64,000 bases of DNA from Paenibacillus sp. GTDB taxonomy: Bacteria > Bacillota > Bacilli > Paenibacillales > Paenibacillaceae. The notes below the pieces were generated by a model. The model had not been told where the DNA came from. It saw only the letters and a list, made by a program, of their open reading frames with translations, and made no database searches. The stretch lies in the NCBI GenBank assembly GCA_023512345.1, contig JAILZT010000007.1, positions 186,001 to 250,000 of the forward strand, read 5' to 3'. Positions 34,221 through 42,967 of the stretch are shown one piece after another. How positions within the stretch are numbered: the first letter of the stretch is position 1; every line of letters begins with the position of its first letter. Position numbers and translations under genes: made by a program.

Positions 34221-34982
34221 ATGGACGCTAACTTTGGTACTAATAGTGCAATAGAAAAATGGGACAAGTTCGCAGAATTATTTACCTCGGGATTTGGAGA
34301 ACAGGGAGATATTCATAGGGAAGTACTTTTAAATCCAAGTTTACTTCAACTAATCGAATCTGTGAATGATAAGAAGGTTTTAGATGCGGGTTGTGGTGAA
34401 GGGTATTTAAGTAGAATGCTAGCTAAAGGTGGTGCATCCGTAATAGGCGTTGATTATTCCAAAACAATGATACAATTGGCGCAAAATAGAACCCCTCTAG
34501 GATTAGATATAGAATACAAACATGGGAACTGTGAAGATCTTAACTTTCTTCAAGACAAGAGTTTTGATCTTATAGTCTCCAATATGGTCATTCATGATTT
34601 ACCGAATTATGAGTTGGCGATAAGTGAGATGTATCGGTTATTAGTAGACCAGGGGTGTTTTATATTTTCGATTTCTCATCCTTGCTTTGTAACTCCTGAG
34701 AGCGGTTGGGTTAAGGCAGAGCATGGTGAAAAGCTATACTGGAAAGTTGACAATTATTTCTATGAAGGCGAATATAAACAAGTGTTACCACTGGATCAAG
34801 AGGACAAATTGCTTTATTACCACAGAACTCTATCCAGTTATATAAATACTATTCTTAAAGCAGGCTTCCGCATCGAAGCAATGGACGAACCTAAACCATC
34901 GGATGAAATGATTGAGAAATATCCGTCGTTTAAAGAGGACTTTCGTTGCAGTGATTTTTTGGTGTTTAAGCTGAGAAAATAG
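34221..34982 (+). CDS. class I SAM-dependent methyltransferase
   Basis: A 253-residue methyltransferase with a strong AGGAGGTGA site. Motif I is VLDAGCGEGYLSRMLA, then VIGVDYSKTMIQLA and FDLIVSNMVIHDLPNYE. It is of the UbiE/Methyltransf_11 type. Substrate unknown. Confidence 0.9.
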   Translation: MDANFGTNSAIEKWDKFAELFTSGFGEQGDIHREVLLNPSLLQLIESVNDKKVLDAGCGEGYLSRMLAKGGASVIGVDYSKTMIQLAQNRTPLGLDIEYKHGNCEDLNFLQDKSFDLIVSNMVIHDLPNYELAISEMYRLLVDQGCFIFSISHPCFVTPESGWVKAEHGEKLYWKVDNYFYEGEYKQVLPLDQEDKLLYYHRTLSSYINTILKAGFRIEAMDEPKPSDEMIEKYPSFKEDFRCSDFLVFKLRK

Positions 34983-35023
34983 CATTCATCGACTGAATTA
35001 AAAACCTAAGGGAGCTGACAAAA

Positions 35024-35527
35024 TTGATCAGATTATGTGAACTTGAAGACCAGGAGACAATATATCAAATCATCAATGATGCAGCCAAAGCGTATAAAGG
35101 TGTTATTCCGGGCGACAGGTATCATGAACCTTATATGAGCATGGAAGAATTACAACAAGAAATAAATGCAGGGGTAGTATTTTGGGGATATGTGGATGCC
35201 ACGAATCAGCTCATAGGGCTCATGGGTGTTCAGCCGAAGGGAGAAGTCTCTTTAATAAGACATGCTTACGTTCGAACAAATGAAAGAAATAGTGGAATTG
35301 GAAGTCAATTGTTAAATCATATCGTCGCTATAACCGATAACCCTATATTAATTGGAACGTGGGAATCCGCAGAATGGGCCATTAAATTTTATATGAAGAA
35401 TGGCTTTACACTTACATCGACAGAAGAAAGAGAGCGATTATTACAGAAATATTGGAACATACCCGAAAGACAGATCGAAACCTCAGTTGTACTAGGTGAT
35501 CGTAACTGGGCTCTCAATAATCAATAA
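35024..35527 (+). CDS. GNAT family N-acetyltransferase
   Basis: A 167-residue acetyltransferase from TTG 35024. HAYVRTNERNSGIGSQLLNHI is the acetyl-CoA loop and WAIKFYMKNGFTL motif B. Acceptor unknown. Confidence 0.88.
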   Translation: MIRLCELEDQETIYQIINDAAKAYKGVIPGDRYHEPYMSMEELQQEINAGVVFWGYVDATNQLIGLMGVQPKGEVSLIRHAYVRTNERNSGIGSQLLNHIVAITDNPILIGTWESAEWAIKFYMKNGFTLTSTEERERLLQKYWNIPERQIETSVVLGDRNWALNNQ

Positions 35528-35544
35528 CTTGGAGGGTAAAATAA

Positions 35545-36117
35545 ATGATTGATATCAGCCGAATTCCTTCGGAAGAACCTCTTAAAATTATTATTGGGGC
35601 TTCTTCTCAATCCTATCCTGGATGGATACAAACTCAGGAAAATGAATTAAATCTTTTGAACCGGGCGGACTGGGAAATGAGCTTTGGAGATCGAAGGATT
35701 GATGCGATTTTATCCGAGCATGTATGGGAGCATTTGACCTATGAGGAAGGTGTGGAAGCAGCGAGAATCCTGTATTCATTTTTAAAACCAGGTGGATATA
35801 TTCGGTGTGCCGTACCCGATGGTTTTTTTCGTAATGATTGGTATCAGAATATTGTACAAATAGGCGGGCCAGGACCCGAGGATCATCCGGCAGCTAGTCA
35901 TAAAATTGTACACAACTACAAGACAATTTCTCAAATGTTCCAAGAAGCAGGTTTTCAAGTAGAATTACTCGAATACTGTGACGAAGAAGGAGAATTTTAT
36001 TTTAAAGAGTGGGATCCAGAGAAAGGATATATTTATCGATCCTATCGGTATGATCATCGGAATTCAACTGAATCTTTAGGGTTTGTATCCTTGATTGTGG
36101 ATGCGATTAGAAAGTAG
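35545..36117 (+). CDS. SAM methyltransferase-like protein
   Basis: A 190-residue protein. LKIIIGASSQSYPGWIQTQ replaces the usual glycine-rich motif I, while DAILSEHVWEHLTYEEG and FLKPGGYIRCAVPDG are typical of class I methyltransferases. This matches a group of short predicted methyltransferases with a reduced SAM-binding strand. Start ATG 35545 after TTGGAGGG. Confidence 0.78.
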   Translation: MIDISRIPSEEPLKIIIGASSQSYPGWIQTQENELNLLNRADWEMSFGDRRIDAILSEHVWEHLTYEEGVEAARILYSFLKPGGYIRCAVPDGFFRNDWYQNIVQIGGPGPEDHPAASHKIVHNYKTISQMFQEAGFQVELLEYCDEEGEFYFKEWDPEKGYIYRSYRYDHRNSTESLGFVSLIVDAIRK

Positions 36118-36124
36118 GCGTGAC

Positions 36125-36550
36125 ATGGAGAAATATGTTCATTTAGGTGTCTACGGCATCCTTATTGAGGATAATCATATTTTACTTATCAAAAAATCCA
36201 GAGGACCCCATACAGGTAAGTGGGATTTGCCCGGGGGAACTATTGAATTTGGGGAAGAGCCTTATGAAACACTCAAAAGAGAATTCTTAGAAGAGACGGG
36301 AATAACCGAAATTGAAGGCACAATTAGATCAGCAAAATCGTATACGATTATTTACCCATATAAAGATAATCAGTTAGAAGAAATGCACCATATTGGAATC
36401 ATTTATAATGTTAAGGTGCTTAATGAAAATTATGATTTGAAAATTAACGGAGACGAGCAGGATTCACTAGGGGCTAGATGGATTAGCTTAGAAGAAATAC
36501 ATAATATCGAGGTAACGCCTTTTGTTAGAGGGATTTTGGAAAGCAACTAA
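36125..36550 (+). CDS. Nudix hydrolase
   Basis: A 141-residue hydrolase. ATG 36125 after AGTAGGCG gives the proper opening strand; the frame is open further upstream. The Nudix box is complete (GGTIEFGEEPYE...REFLEETG). Substrate unknown. Its frame continues past the stop into the remnant at 36551. Confidence 0.9.
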   Translation: MEKYVHLGVYGILIEDNHILLIKKSRGPHTGKWDLPGGTIEFGEEPYETLKREFLEETGITEIEGTIRSAKSYTIIYPYKDNQLEEMHHIGIIYNVKVLNENYDLKINGDEQDSLGARWISLEEIHNIEVTPFVRGILESN

Positions 36551-36673
36551 AGGGATCGTAATAAGCCAGCACAGCAATTTTGGACACAAGTGATCTTCGA
36601 ATATACAGACGGGAATTATAGCGAAAAACATGAGCAAAGCCGGAAATATCAAACCTTTTATAACAAACCTTAA
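36551..36673 (+). pseudogene. start-less remnant of a GNAT C-terminus
   Basis: After the Nudix TAA the same frame encodes about 40 residues without a start: NKPAQQFWTQVIFEYTDG then YSEKHEQSRKY before TAA at 36671. The pattern matches the tail of the acetyltransferase at 29355 (NTPAISFW... then YTEN...SKKY). It is best read as the surviving 3' end of a deleted acetyltransferase gene. Confidence 0.6.
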
Positions 36674-36685
36674 AGGGGGATTATA

Positions 36686-37267
36686 GTGGATAATATTCGT
36701 TACCCATTAGGTCAATTTGTACCCAAGTCCCATCTGTCCGAGGAAGAACGTAATCAGATTATACAGCAAATATCGGGTGTTTCTCTGACCTTAAAGGATA
36801 CTTTAAAAGGTCTCACTGAGGATCAGCTGCAGACCCCTTATAGAGCAGGAGGCTGGACCGTTCAACAAGTTGTTCATCATATGGCTGATAATGACATGAA
36901 CGCCTATTTAAGACTTAAGCGCGCATTAACAGAAGTTGAGCCTTTATCCGATTCCTATCGTGAAGATTTGTGGGCGGAGCTAAGTGATTATAAGGATGTT
37001 CCAATTGAGACTTCAATTTCTCTTATGGAACTGCTTCATAGCCGGCTTACGATATTACTTCGTGGGTTGCAGGCCGATGACTTCGCTAGAACACTAAGAA
37101 CTCAGGTATTGGGGAGTATCACCATTGAAATCGCACTTCAAAGATTCGTGTGGCATAATTATCATCATATTGCACAAATTCAGTCCCTGAGAAAAAAGAA
37201 TGGATTGGTGAATTACAAATATGACACTTCCTTATTATGGGATAAGTGGTATATTTGCTTCATGTAA
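36686..37267 (+). CDS. bstA: BstA/YfiT-like DinB metal-dependent hydrolase
   Basis: A 193-residue four-helix protein. It has RYPLGQF at the start, VHHMADN in the middle and WHNYHHIAQI near the end, the three-histidine site of YfiT/BstA. In Bacillus this protein conjugates bacillithiol to electrophiles or hydrolyses related substrates. Start GTG 36686. Its presence suggests a bacillithiol-making Firmicute. Confidence 0.82.
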   Translation: MDNIRYPLGQFVPKSHLSEEERNQIIQQISGVSLTLKDTLKGLTEDQLQTPYRAGGWTVQQVVHHMADNDMNAYLRLKRALTEVEPLSDSYREDLWAELSDYKDVPIETSISLMELLHSRLTILLRGLQADDFARTLRTQVLGSITIEIALQRFVWHNYHHIAQIQSLRKKNGLVNYKYDTSLLWDKWYICFM

Positions 37268-37331
37268 TCTGTCGCATAACCAAAGTTTGATGTGTAAGTC
37301 ACAATAACAAAAATTCAGGAGGAAATTCATA

Positions 37332-37586
37332 ATGATCCTTTTAAAACTGCCGAAAGAAGTAAAGGAAGAAATCATTAATAACGTTAAGAATTATTTTGAG
37401 GAGGAAAGATCCGAAACCATCGGGGATATCGGGGCTGATCAATTACTTGATTTTATGATAAAAGAGCTTGGACCCCATATCTATAACAAGGCTATAACAG
37501 ATGCTCGCATTCTGATGAACGAAAAAGCAAGTCAAATTGAAGATGAATTGTACTCGATGGAAAAAAAGACTCCAAACCGTCGTTAG
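37332..37586 (+). CDS. DUF2164 family protein
   Basis: An 84-residue soluble, helical protein: LPKEVKEEIINNVKNYFEEE, then IGDIGADQLLDFMIKELGPHIYN. This is the DUF2164 signature. Start ATG 37332 after CAGGAGGAAA. Function unknown. Confidence 0.85.
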   Translation: MILLKLPKEVKEEIINNVKNYFEEERSETIGDIGADQLLDFMIKELGPHIYNKAITDARILMNEKASQIEDELYSMEKKTPNRR

Positions 37587-37668
37587 TATACTCACTGAAC
37601 AAATATCTTCATAAGTATGCCGCTAAACATTTTAGAGCATAAGTTTGATTAGATGAGGAGTTTTTGTG

Positions 37669-38067
37669 ATGCATAACTATAGCGAGCCTGATGGCTTTTT
37701 TGGTTTTATTAGTGAAATGCCTTTGTTCTTCCAGCTTTTTGGAGGATTTGTGTTTACAATTGTATTCGGATCAATTTTCTACGCAATCATAAAAGGATTG
37801 AAAACATCCATTTCGAATAATGCTGCAGCAGTTATCAAACAAAGATGTAAAATAGTCGATAAGAGGAGTGAGGTTTGGGGAGGCTCCGGTGATTCCAGTG
37901 CTAGTACTAATTACTATATTACTTTTGAATTCGAGGATAGCAGTCGAGTAGAATTGCATGTAAAATCTAACTATTTTGGCTTAATAACCGTTGGAGATCA
38001 AGGTGAACTGACCTATCAAGGAACCAGATTTAAAGAATTCACCAGACAATTATCACGTACAAATTAA
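37669..38067 (+). CDS. DUF2500 family membrane protein
   Basis: A 132-residue protein; ATG 37669 lies nine bases after GATGAGGAG, and GTG 37666 is adjacent. One hydrophobic segment (about 17-43) is followed by AAVIKQRCKIVDKRSEVWGG, a Ser-rich turn, and YYITFEFEDSSRVEL and VGDQGELTYQGTRF. This is the DUF2500 layout. Function unknown. Confidence 0.82.
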   Translation: MHNYSEPDGFFGFISEMPLFFQLFGGFVFTIVFGSIFYAIIKGLKTSISNNAAAVIKQRCKIVDKRSEVWGGSGDSSASTNYYITFEFEDSSRVELHVKSNYFGLITVGDQGELTYQGTRFKEFTRQLSRTN

Positions 38068-38088
38068 CCCGAACGGAGAAATATATTC

Positions 38089-38583
38089 ATGAAGAACATC
38101 CTCAAACAATATTTACCCAGTATCATCATTGCTGTAGTTGTTTCACTTTTTATTAGAACGTATGTGGCAGAAGCGATGAAAGTCCCCACGGGATCTATGA
38201 TACCCACTATTGAAATCAACGACCGTCTATTTGTAGATAAATTAATGTGGATGTCTGAGCTTGAACATGGTGATATAGTTGTTTTTCACTCTCCAGTTGA
38301 ATCCAAGAAATACGTTAAGAGATTGATTGGCTTAGCAGGCGATGAAATAGAGATAAAGGATGGGAATTTATATCGTAATCAAGAGGTTGTTAATGAACCC
38401 TATATTAAGGTCAAAATGAATTATAACTACGGTCCGATAATTGTACCTGAAGATCAGTATTTCTTTTTAGGTGATAACCGTAACGAGAGCTACGACTCCC
38501 ATTTATGGCCGGTGCCTTTTGTGAACAAAGATAAGATCATCGGGAAGGTTTGGTTTGAAATCCCTACTCATTTATTAAAGTGA
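38089..38583 (+). CDS. lepB: type I signal peptidase
   Basis: A 164-residue membrane-anchored protease. One N-terminal membrane segment precedes PTGSMIPT with nucleophile Ser36, YVKRLIGLAGD with the general base Lys77, and GDNRNESYDSH. It removes signal peptides from exported proteins. Bacillus-type genomes usually carry several; this one stands inside the accessory array rather than beside a substrate. Confidence 0.92.
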   Translation: MKNILKQYLPSIIIAVVVSLFIRTYVAEAMKVPTGSMIPTIEINDRLFVDKLMWMSELEHGDIVVFHSPVESKKYVKRLIGLAGDEIEIKDGNLYRNQEVVNEPYIKVKMNYNYGPIIVPEDQYFFLGDNRNESYDSHLWPVPFVNKDKIIGKVWFEIPTHLLK

Positions 38584-38630
38584 CAATGAAGGAAGATAAA
38601 TTAAAGAAGAGTCATTAAGGATGGAGACCA

Positions 38631-39221
38631 TTGGAAAATCTTCTCTTAAACATGGAGTACTTGTCACAGGGGAATCAAAGACAAAGGAAGGCTTATGAGA
38701 TACTAACCGAAACTAGTATATTTGAAGTCTTCGGTGAGTACACTCCGATTTTGGTAGGTACTATTCCCATTGACATTGATATCTCTTCAAGTGACTTAGA
38801 TATTATTTGCGAGGTACATGATTTCGAAGAATTCGAGCAACTGCTAGTACAGTGTTTTCAAGAAATGAGTATGTTTTACATATCAAAGAGAACGGTACAA
38901 GATATACCTAGAATAGTATGTAGCTTTCAGTATAAAAAGTGGGCTATTGAGATATTTGGTCAGCCCATCCCTACATTAGAGCAAAATGGATATAAGCATA
39001 TGATCATTGAGAAACGCCTGCTGAAAATTCTAGGTGAAGAAACCAAAGAAATCATTAGAGAGTTGAAACGGTCAGGGTTGAAGACGGAACCGGCTTTTGG
39101 TGAATTATTAAGAATCGATGGGAACATCTATGAGAAATTGATAGAAATGTATGATTGGGACGATCAGGAACTATGGGAATGGACGTTAAGATCACATAAG
39201 AGTTATAAAGGGGTTAACTAA
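38631..39221 (+). CDS. DUF4269 nucleotidyltransferase-like protein
   Basis: A 196-residue soluble protein from TTG 38631 after GGATGGAG. ILVGTIPIDIDISSSDLDIICE gives the G(T)...DLDI nucleotidyltransferase signature, and WAIEIFGQPIP the later acidic strand; the order matches DUF4269. Probably nucleotide transfer to a small molecule or RNA. Overlaps the next ATG by one base. Confidence 0.82.
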   Translation: MENLLLNMEYLSQGNQRQRKAYEILTETSIFEVFGEYTPILVGTIPIDIDISSSDLDIICEVHDFEEFEQLLVQCFQEMSMFYISKRTVQDIPRIVCSFQYKKWAIEIFGQPIPTLEQNGYKHMIIEKRLLKILGEETKEIIRELKRSGLKTEPAFGELLRIDGNIYEKLIEMYDWDDQELWEWTLRSHKSYKGVN

Positions 39222-39412
39222 TGCAGAAGTGTTTGCGTTGCGGTGAACAGTTTACATACAAACAAATTTTACGATCCCTAATAGGACGACTAACGTACTC
39301 GAAATTAATATGTAACTATTGTGCTCAAAATCATGAGATATCGATAACTATGGTCACGTGCTTGTCACCCTTCATTTTAAGATTTAAAAAACCTAAATTG
39401 GTTTCATCTTAG
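39221..39412 (+). CDS. TIGR04104-like CxxC membrane protein, probably shortened
   Basis: A 63-residue protein: MQKCLRCGEQF, 23 residues, then CNYC, then one hydrophobic segment. The CxxC-(about 20)-CxxC start followed by membrane helices is the TIGR04104 pattern, whose members are near 100 residues with two helices. This copy seems to lack the second helix, so it may be truncated. Last gene of the array. Confidence 0.6.
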   Translation: MQKCLRCGEQFTYKQILRSLIGRLTYSKLICNYCAQNHEISITMVTCLSPFILRFKKPKLVSS

Positions 39413-39433
39413 AAAACGTTTAGAATTATTCAA

Positions 39434-39497
39434 TATGCGGTTGACGTCTATAATTAGTATGGAGTTAACAATAAGTTATTACCCGGGCAACCGCATA
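39434..39497. repeat. 10-bp inverted repeat between convergent genes
   Basis: TATGCGGTTG (39434-39443) and CAACCGCATA (39488-39497) are perfect complements 44 bases apart. No T-run follows. It marks the border between the array and the thi operon; it may be a weak terminator or a recombination scar. Confidence 0.5.
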
Positions 39498-39548
39498 GAA
39501 TGATAATAATCGCAGTATGTCGACAGCATAATCCGGTGAATCTGATGA

Positions 39549-40247
39549 CTAGGTTTGGACTTGATTAGTTTCTCCGGGTGAGTGGCGAGAGTCCACGAGC
39601 CTTACGAAATCCCTCACTGTACCGCTTATATCCTCTGCCGCTGCGATTGCTGAAATTACGGATATTCCATTTGCACCCGCTGATAAGACAGGGGCTGCAT
39701 TAAGCAGTGTGATCCCACCGATCCCCACCAAAGGAATACCAACTCCGTTAGCGCGTAATTGCTCAATAATCGCGGTCCCTTGAACCTCCTTAGCATCATC
39801 CTTGGAAGTAGTGGGATAAATCGGGCCGATTCCTAGGTAATCCGCACCGTCAGCCATGGCTCGACGAGCCTCCTCCAGTGTATGTGCAGAGACACCCACA
39901 ATTTTATTCTCACCGATTTGTCTACGAATGGATTGAGCGGGTTCATCCTCCTGACCGACATGGATGCCGTCTGCGTCTAGGGCAATAGCCAGATCAATGT
40001 CATCATTGACGATAAAAGGAACGTTGTGTGCACGACAAATTTGCTGCAGCTTTTTAGCTAGATCGAACCGTTCGTTGCCCGTCAGTGCTCCAGGACCCTT
40101 TTCACGAAACTGATACATCGTTATCCCTCCGGTAACGGCCGCGGTTAATACCTCCACAGGTGACTTGCGGCAATTCGTGCTGCCCATGATGAAGTATATT
40201 TTCAACATATTACTGATTATATCGCTATTAATGCGCTCCACGATCAT
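39549..40247 (-). CDS. thiE: thiamine phosphate synthase ThiE
   Basis: About 232 residues. It joins HMP pyrophosphate and thiazole phosphate to form thiamine phosphate. Motifs: YFIMGSTNC, TMYQFREKGPGALTG, VPFIVNDDIDLA, ADGIHVGQED, YLGIGPIYPT, GIPLVGIGGI. The frame is open to 40304, but ATG 40247 (or GTG 40241) fits the family and overlaps the end of thiD by 20 bases. Last gene of the thi operon. Confidence 0.92.
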   Translation of the reverse strand: MIVERINSDIISNMLKIYFIMGSTNCRKSPVEVLTAAVTGGITMYQFREKGPGALTGNERFDLAKKLQQICRAHNVPFIVNDDIDLAIALDADGIHVGQEDEPAQSIRRQIGENKIVGVSAHTLEEARRAMADGADYLGIGPIYPTTSKDDAKEVQGTAIIEQLRANGVGIPLVGIGGITLLNAAPVLSAGANGISVISAIAAAEDISGTVRDFVRLVDSRHSPGETNQVQT

Positions 40248-41052
40248 CACCCCGTAGTCTTGTTTGATAAGCAAAATGGTTAGTGGGTCCGTGCCCGGAA
40301 CCAATGCCTAGACCATCCTCAATTGCTGCTTGAATAAAGGCCTTCGCAATATAAACCGCCTCTGGAACTGACTTTCCCCGAGCAAGCTCAGCCGTCACTG
40401 CCGCAGAAAAGGTACAGCCTGTACCATGTGTGTGCCGAGTCTCTACCCGCTTGCTCTCCATATATAGAAACTCTTGCCCATCATACAAAATATCGATTAC
40501 CCCATCGCCGCTGGGATCATGCCCACCCTTCATAACCACGTAACGTGATCCCATAGAGGTGATACGTCTAGCCGCTTCTTCGCGGTCATGCAAACTTGAG
40601 ATGGTTAATCCTGTTAATATTTCTGCCTCCGGAATATTTGGTGTGATAACTAAGGACAGAGGGAGTAGATATTTAATTAGAGATTGCACAGCCTCCTGCT
40701 GGAGCAACTTAGAGCCTCCCTTGGCAACCATAACAGGATCGATTACTAAGTTGCCCCACTTATAATGCTGTATTTGTGTCGCTACACTGCGAATAATTTC
40801 AGCACTGAACAGCATGCCAGTTTTCACTGCATCCGGCTTCAGATCCTCACCTATAGAGGTGAGTTGTTGAGTAATAGCGTCTTCTCCAAGCGGGTAGACT
40901 CCCTGCACACCTAACGTGTTTTGCGCAGTTACCGCAGTTATAGCTGACATGCCATAGACGCCAAGTTCCTGAAAGGTTTTGAGATCAGCCTGGATTCCAG
41001 CACCGCCGCCGCTATCCGAGCCCGCTATGGTTAAGGCTTTGTATATCTTCAT
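40228..41052 (-). CDS. thiD: hydroxymethylpyrimidine/phosphomethylpyrimidine kinase ThiD
   Basis: A 274-residue ribokinase-fold enzyme that phosphorylates HMP twice. [39 protein letters not shown] and [15 protein letters not shown] are the substrate and anion-hole motifs. Sits between thiM and thiE. Confidence 0.95.
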   Translation of the reverse strand: MKIYKALTIAGSDSGGGAGIQADLKTFQELGVYGMSAITAVTAQNTLGVQGVYPLGEDAITQQLTSIGEDLKPDAVKTGMLFSAEIIRSVATQIQHYKWGNLVIDPVMVAKGGSKLLQQEAVQSLIKYLLPLSLVITPNIPEAEILTGLTISSLHDREEAARRITSMGSRYVVMKGGHDPSGDGVIDILYDGQEFLYMESKRVETRHTHGTGCTFSAAVTAELARGKSVPEAVYIAKAFIQAAIEDGLGIGSGHGPTNHFAYQTRLRGDDRGAH

Positions 41053-41106
41053 TATTAATCTCCTTAGTCTTGCTAGTGTTATAGTTATCGGTTAGTATCG
41101 GCTAAT

Positions 41107-41901
41107 TTAAGTCCGCTTCTTGATTTGGGATTTTTCGTTGAATTCTTCTGGGGTAACAGCTGCTAATTGATTCAGGAACTCGATCTGGAAGCTTCCAGGT
41201 CCTTGATTGAATGCAGATTGGGCAGCGATTTCAGCAGCCACACCGTAGAAGGAAACCGCCTCAACAGCAGCATCAAGGTAGCTCCCGTCACTTACGGCTA
41301 AAAAAGCACCAACCACTGAGGTCAGCAAACAGCCTGTTCCGGTCACTTTGGTTAGAATGGGATGTCCATTGCTAACGATATATGTAAGTTCCCCGTCGGA
41401 AATGACATCCTCTTTTCCAGTAATAATAACGACACATCTGAGTTCCCGTGCGGCTTTCTGGGCCAGTGCTACCACATCACCTTCACCCTCGCCGGCGTCT
41501 ACGCCTTTACTTGACCAGCTTTCGCCAACTACATTAGCCACTTCAGCAACATTCCCTCGAAGAGCGGCAAGCTTGATTTCATTTGTTAGCTTATGTGTGA
41601 CCTCCGTACGGTAAGCAGTTGCTCCTGCACCGACAGGGTCAAGTACAACAGGCACACCATGTTCATTAGCCGATTGTCCGGCCAGCAGCATGGATTGAAT
41701 GGTATGGTCGTTCAGAGTGCCGATGTTAAGAACAACCGCAGCCGACATTTTAGCGACATCCTGTACTTCTTCATGTGCATCTGCCATAAAAGGTGAGGCC
41801 CCCAGCGCCAGCAGACCGTTGGCCGTAAAGTTGGTTACTACGATATTGGTGATGTTGTGAACAAGGGGATTTTGCAGGCGTACCTTCGCTAGATAGGTCA
41901 T
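41107..41901 (-). CDS. thiM: hydroxyethylthiazole kinase ThiM
   Basis: A 264-residue kinase that salvages the thiazole alcohol. [30 protein letters not shown] and [10 protein letters not shown] (catalytic Cys) are intact. Located between thiY and thiD on the minus strand. Confidence 0.94.
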   Translation of the reverse strand: MTYLAKVRLQNPLVHNITNIVVTNFTANGLLALGASPFMADAHEEVQDVAKMSAAVVLNIGTLNDHTIQSMLLAGQSANEHGVPVVLDPVGAGATAYRTEVTHKLTNEIKLAALRGNVAEVANVVGESWSSKGVDAGEGEGDVVALAQKAARELRCVVIITGKEDVISDGELTYIVSNGHPILTKVTGTGCLLTSVVGAFLAVSDGSYLDAAVEAVSFYGVAAEIAAQSAFNQGPGSFQIEFLNQLAAVTPEEFNEKSQIKKRT

Positions 41902-41927
41902 TCTAATTCCTCCTAAGGTTATGTTTT

Positions 41928-42962
41928 TTATAGATTAATAAAGGCATCTTGGGTTTTTACATCTGACTGAAGAAGTTCATTTTCCGTTAACCACTGCTGA
42001 ACCTTATTCCATGAAGCTGGGTCCTGGTATCCAAAAGCCTGATCATCCGCATCCATTAGTGGCAGTAGAATCTGTAGACTTTGTTTCTCAATATCCTTAT
42101 CCAGTGGGGAGGTAGCGTCCTCATGCTTGAGCAGAATGTCCAACGCTTCTTCCGGGTTTTTCTGAACAAACTCCTGGCCTTTTGTGATGGCGGTCATGAA
42201 TTTTTTCAAAAATGCTTTGTTGTTCTTCAGACCTTGCTCGCTAGCGACAAGAACCAATTCATAATAGTCCGGGACGCCGTAGTCCGTGGGATTGATTGAA
42301 TTCACTGGATGTCCCTCTTTTGCTAAGATCAAAGCCTCATGATTAATAAAACCGCCCATAATCGCATCGACTTTTCCTGTGGATACGGCTGGTATGAGGT
42401 CAAACCCTACATCTATCAGATTTGCAGCCTTCGGGTCACCGCCATCATTCTGAATCATCGTCTTAACCATAGCTTCATATAGAGGAATGGAGGAGAAACC
42501 AATATTTTTACCCGCCAAATCCTTAGGGCTATTTATTTTCCCTTCCACAGGTAATAACAAGTGATTCAGTGGATGTCTGACTATGGCACCGATAGATTGA
42601 ACAGGTATATTCTCACCCCGTGCCATGAGTACCTGAGGCTGGTAGCTGAGTGCCAGATCGATTTGATTAGCCGCCACGAGCTTCAAACCATCATTGCCGT
42701 CCGCAGGCATACGAATTTCCATCTCCAAACCTTCCTCTGCGAAAAATCCCTGCTGCTCCGCAACATAGAACAAGGAATGAACCGCATTAGGATACCAGTC
42801 GAGCATAAGAGTTAACTTGTGAGTAGAACTGGAACTGGAATTAGAATTTGAATTTGAATTTGAATTAGAAGTTGTACCATCTGAGCAACCACCAAGGATT
42901 AGAAATAGACAAAGTAATAGAAGGGCAGAAGAAACCTTGAATTTTTTAATCGTAAATGTCAT
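41928..42962 (-). CDS. thiY: ThiY-type pyrimidine-precursor binding lipoprotein
   Basis: A 344-residue solute-binding lipoprotein of the NMT1/THI5-like family. Lipobox LGGC (Cys26) is followed by an unusual Asn-Ser repeat linker (encoded by GAATTT-like repeats on the plus strand at about 42838-42866). The binding domain starts [20 protein letters not shown]. It captures a thiamine pyrimidine precursor outside the cell for ThiXZ. Confidence 0.88.
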   Translation of the reverse strand: MTFTIKKFKVSSALLLLCLFLILGGCSDGTTSNSNSNSNSNSSSSSTHKLTLMLDWYPNAVHSLFYVAEQQGFFAEEGLEMEIRMPADGNDGLKLVAANQIDLALSYQPQVLMARGENIPVQSIGAIVRHPLNHLLLPVEGKINSPKDLAGKNIGFSSIPLYEAMVKTMIQNDGGDPKAANLIDVGFDLIPAVSTGKVDAIMGGFINHEALILAKEGHPVNSINPTDYGVPDYYELVLVASEQGLKNNKAFLKKFMTAITKGQEFVQKNPEEALDILLKHEDATSPLDKDIEKQSLQILLPLMDADDQAFGYQDPASWNKVQQWLTENELLQSDVKTQDAFINL

Positions 42963-42967
42963 GAGTG

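Noticed and set aside
36095..36124. Earlier start for the Nudix gene at 36095
   Set aside because: It lies inside the upstream coding sequence without a ribosome site; ATG 36125 matches the family start.
8272..39412. Array as a prophage or integrative element
   Set aside because: No integrase, capsid, tail, lysis, relaxase or conjugation gene, and no flanking tRNA or direct repeats.
8272..39412. Array as a chromosomal integron
   Set aside because: No tyrosine integrase in the window, and gene gaps are too short and too different to hold attC sites; only one weak hairpin was seen.
39434..39497. Inverted repeat as a transcription terminator for the array
   Set aside because: The arms are 44 bases apart and no T-run follows on either strand.
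42838..42866. GAATTT repeats as a CRISPR-like array
   Set aside because: Units are six bases without spacers and encode an in-frame Asn-Ser linker.
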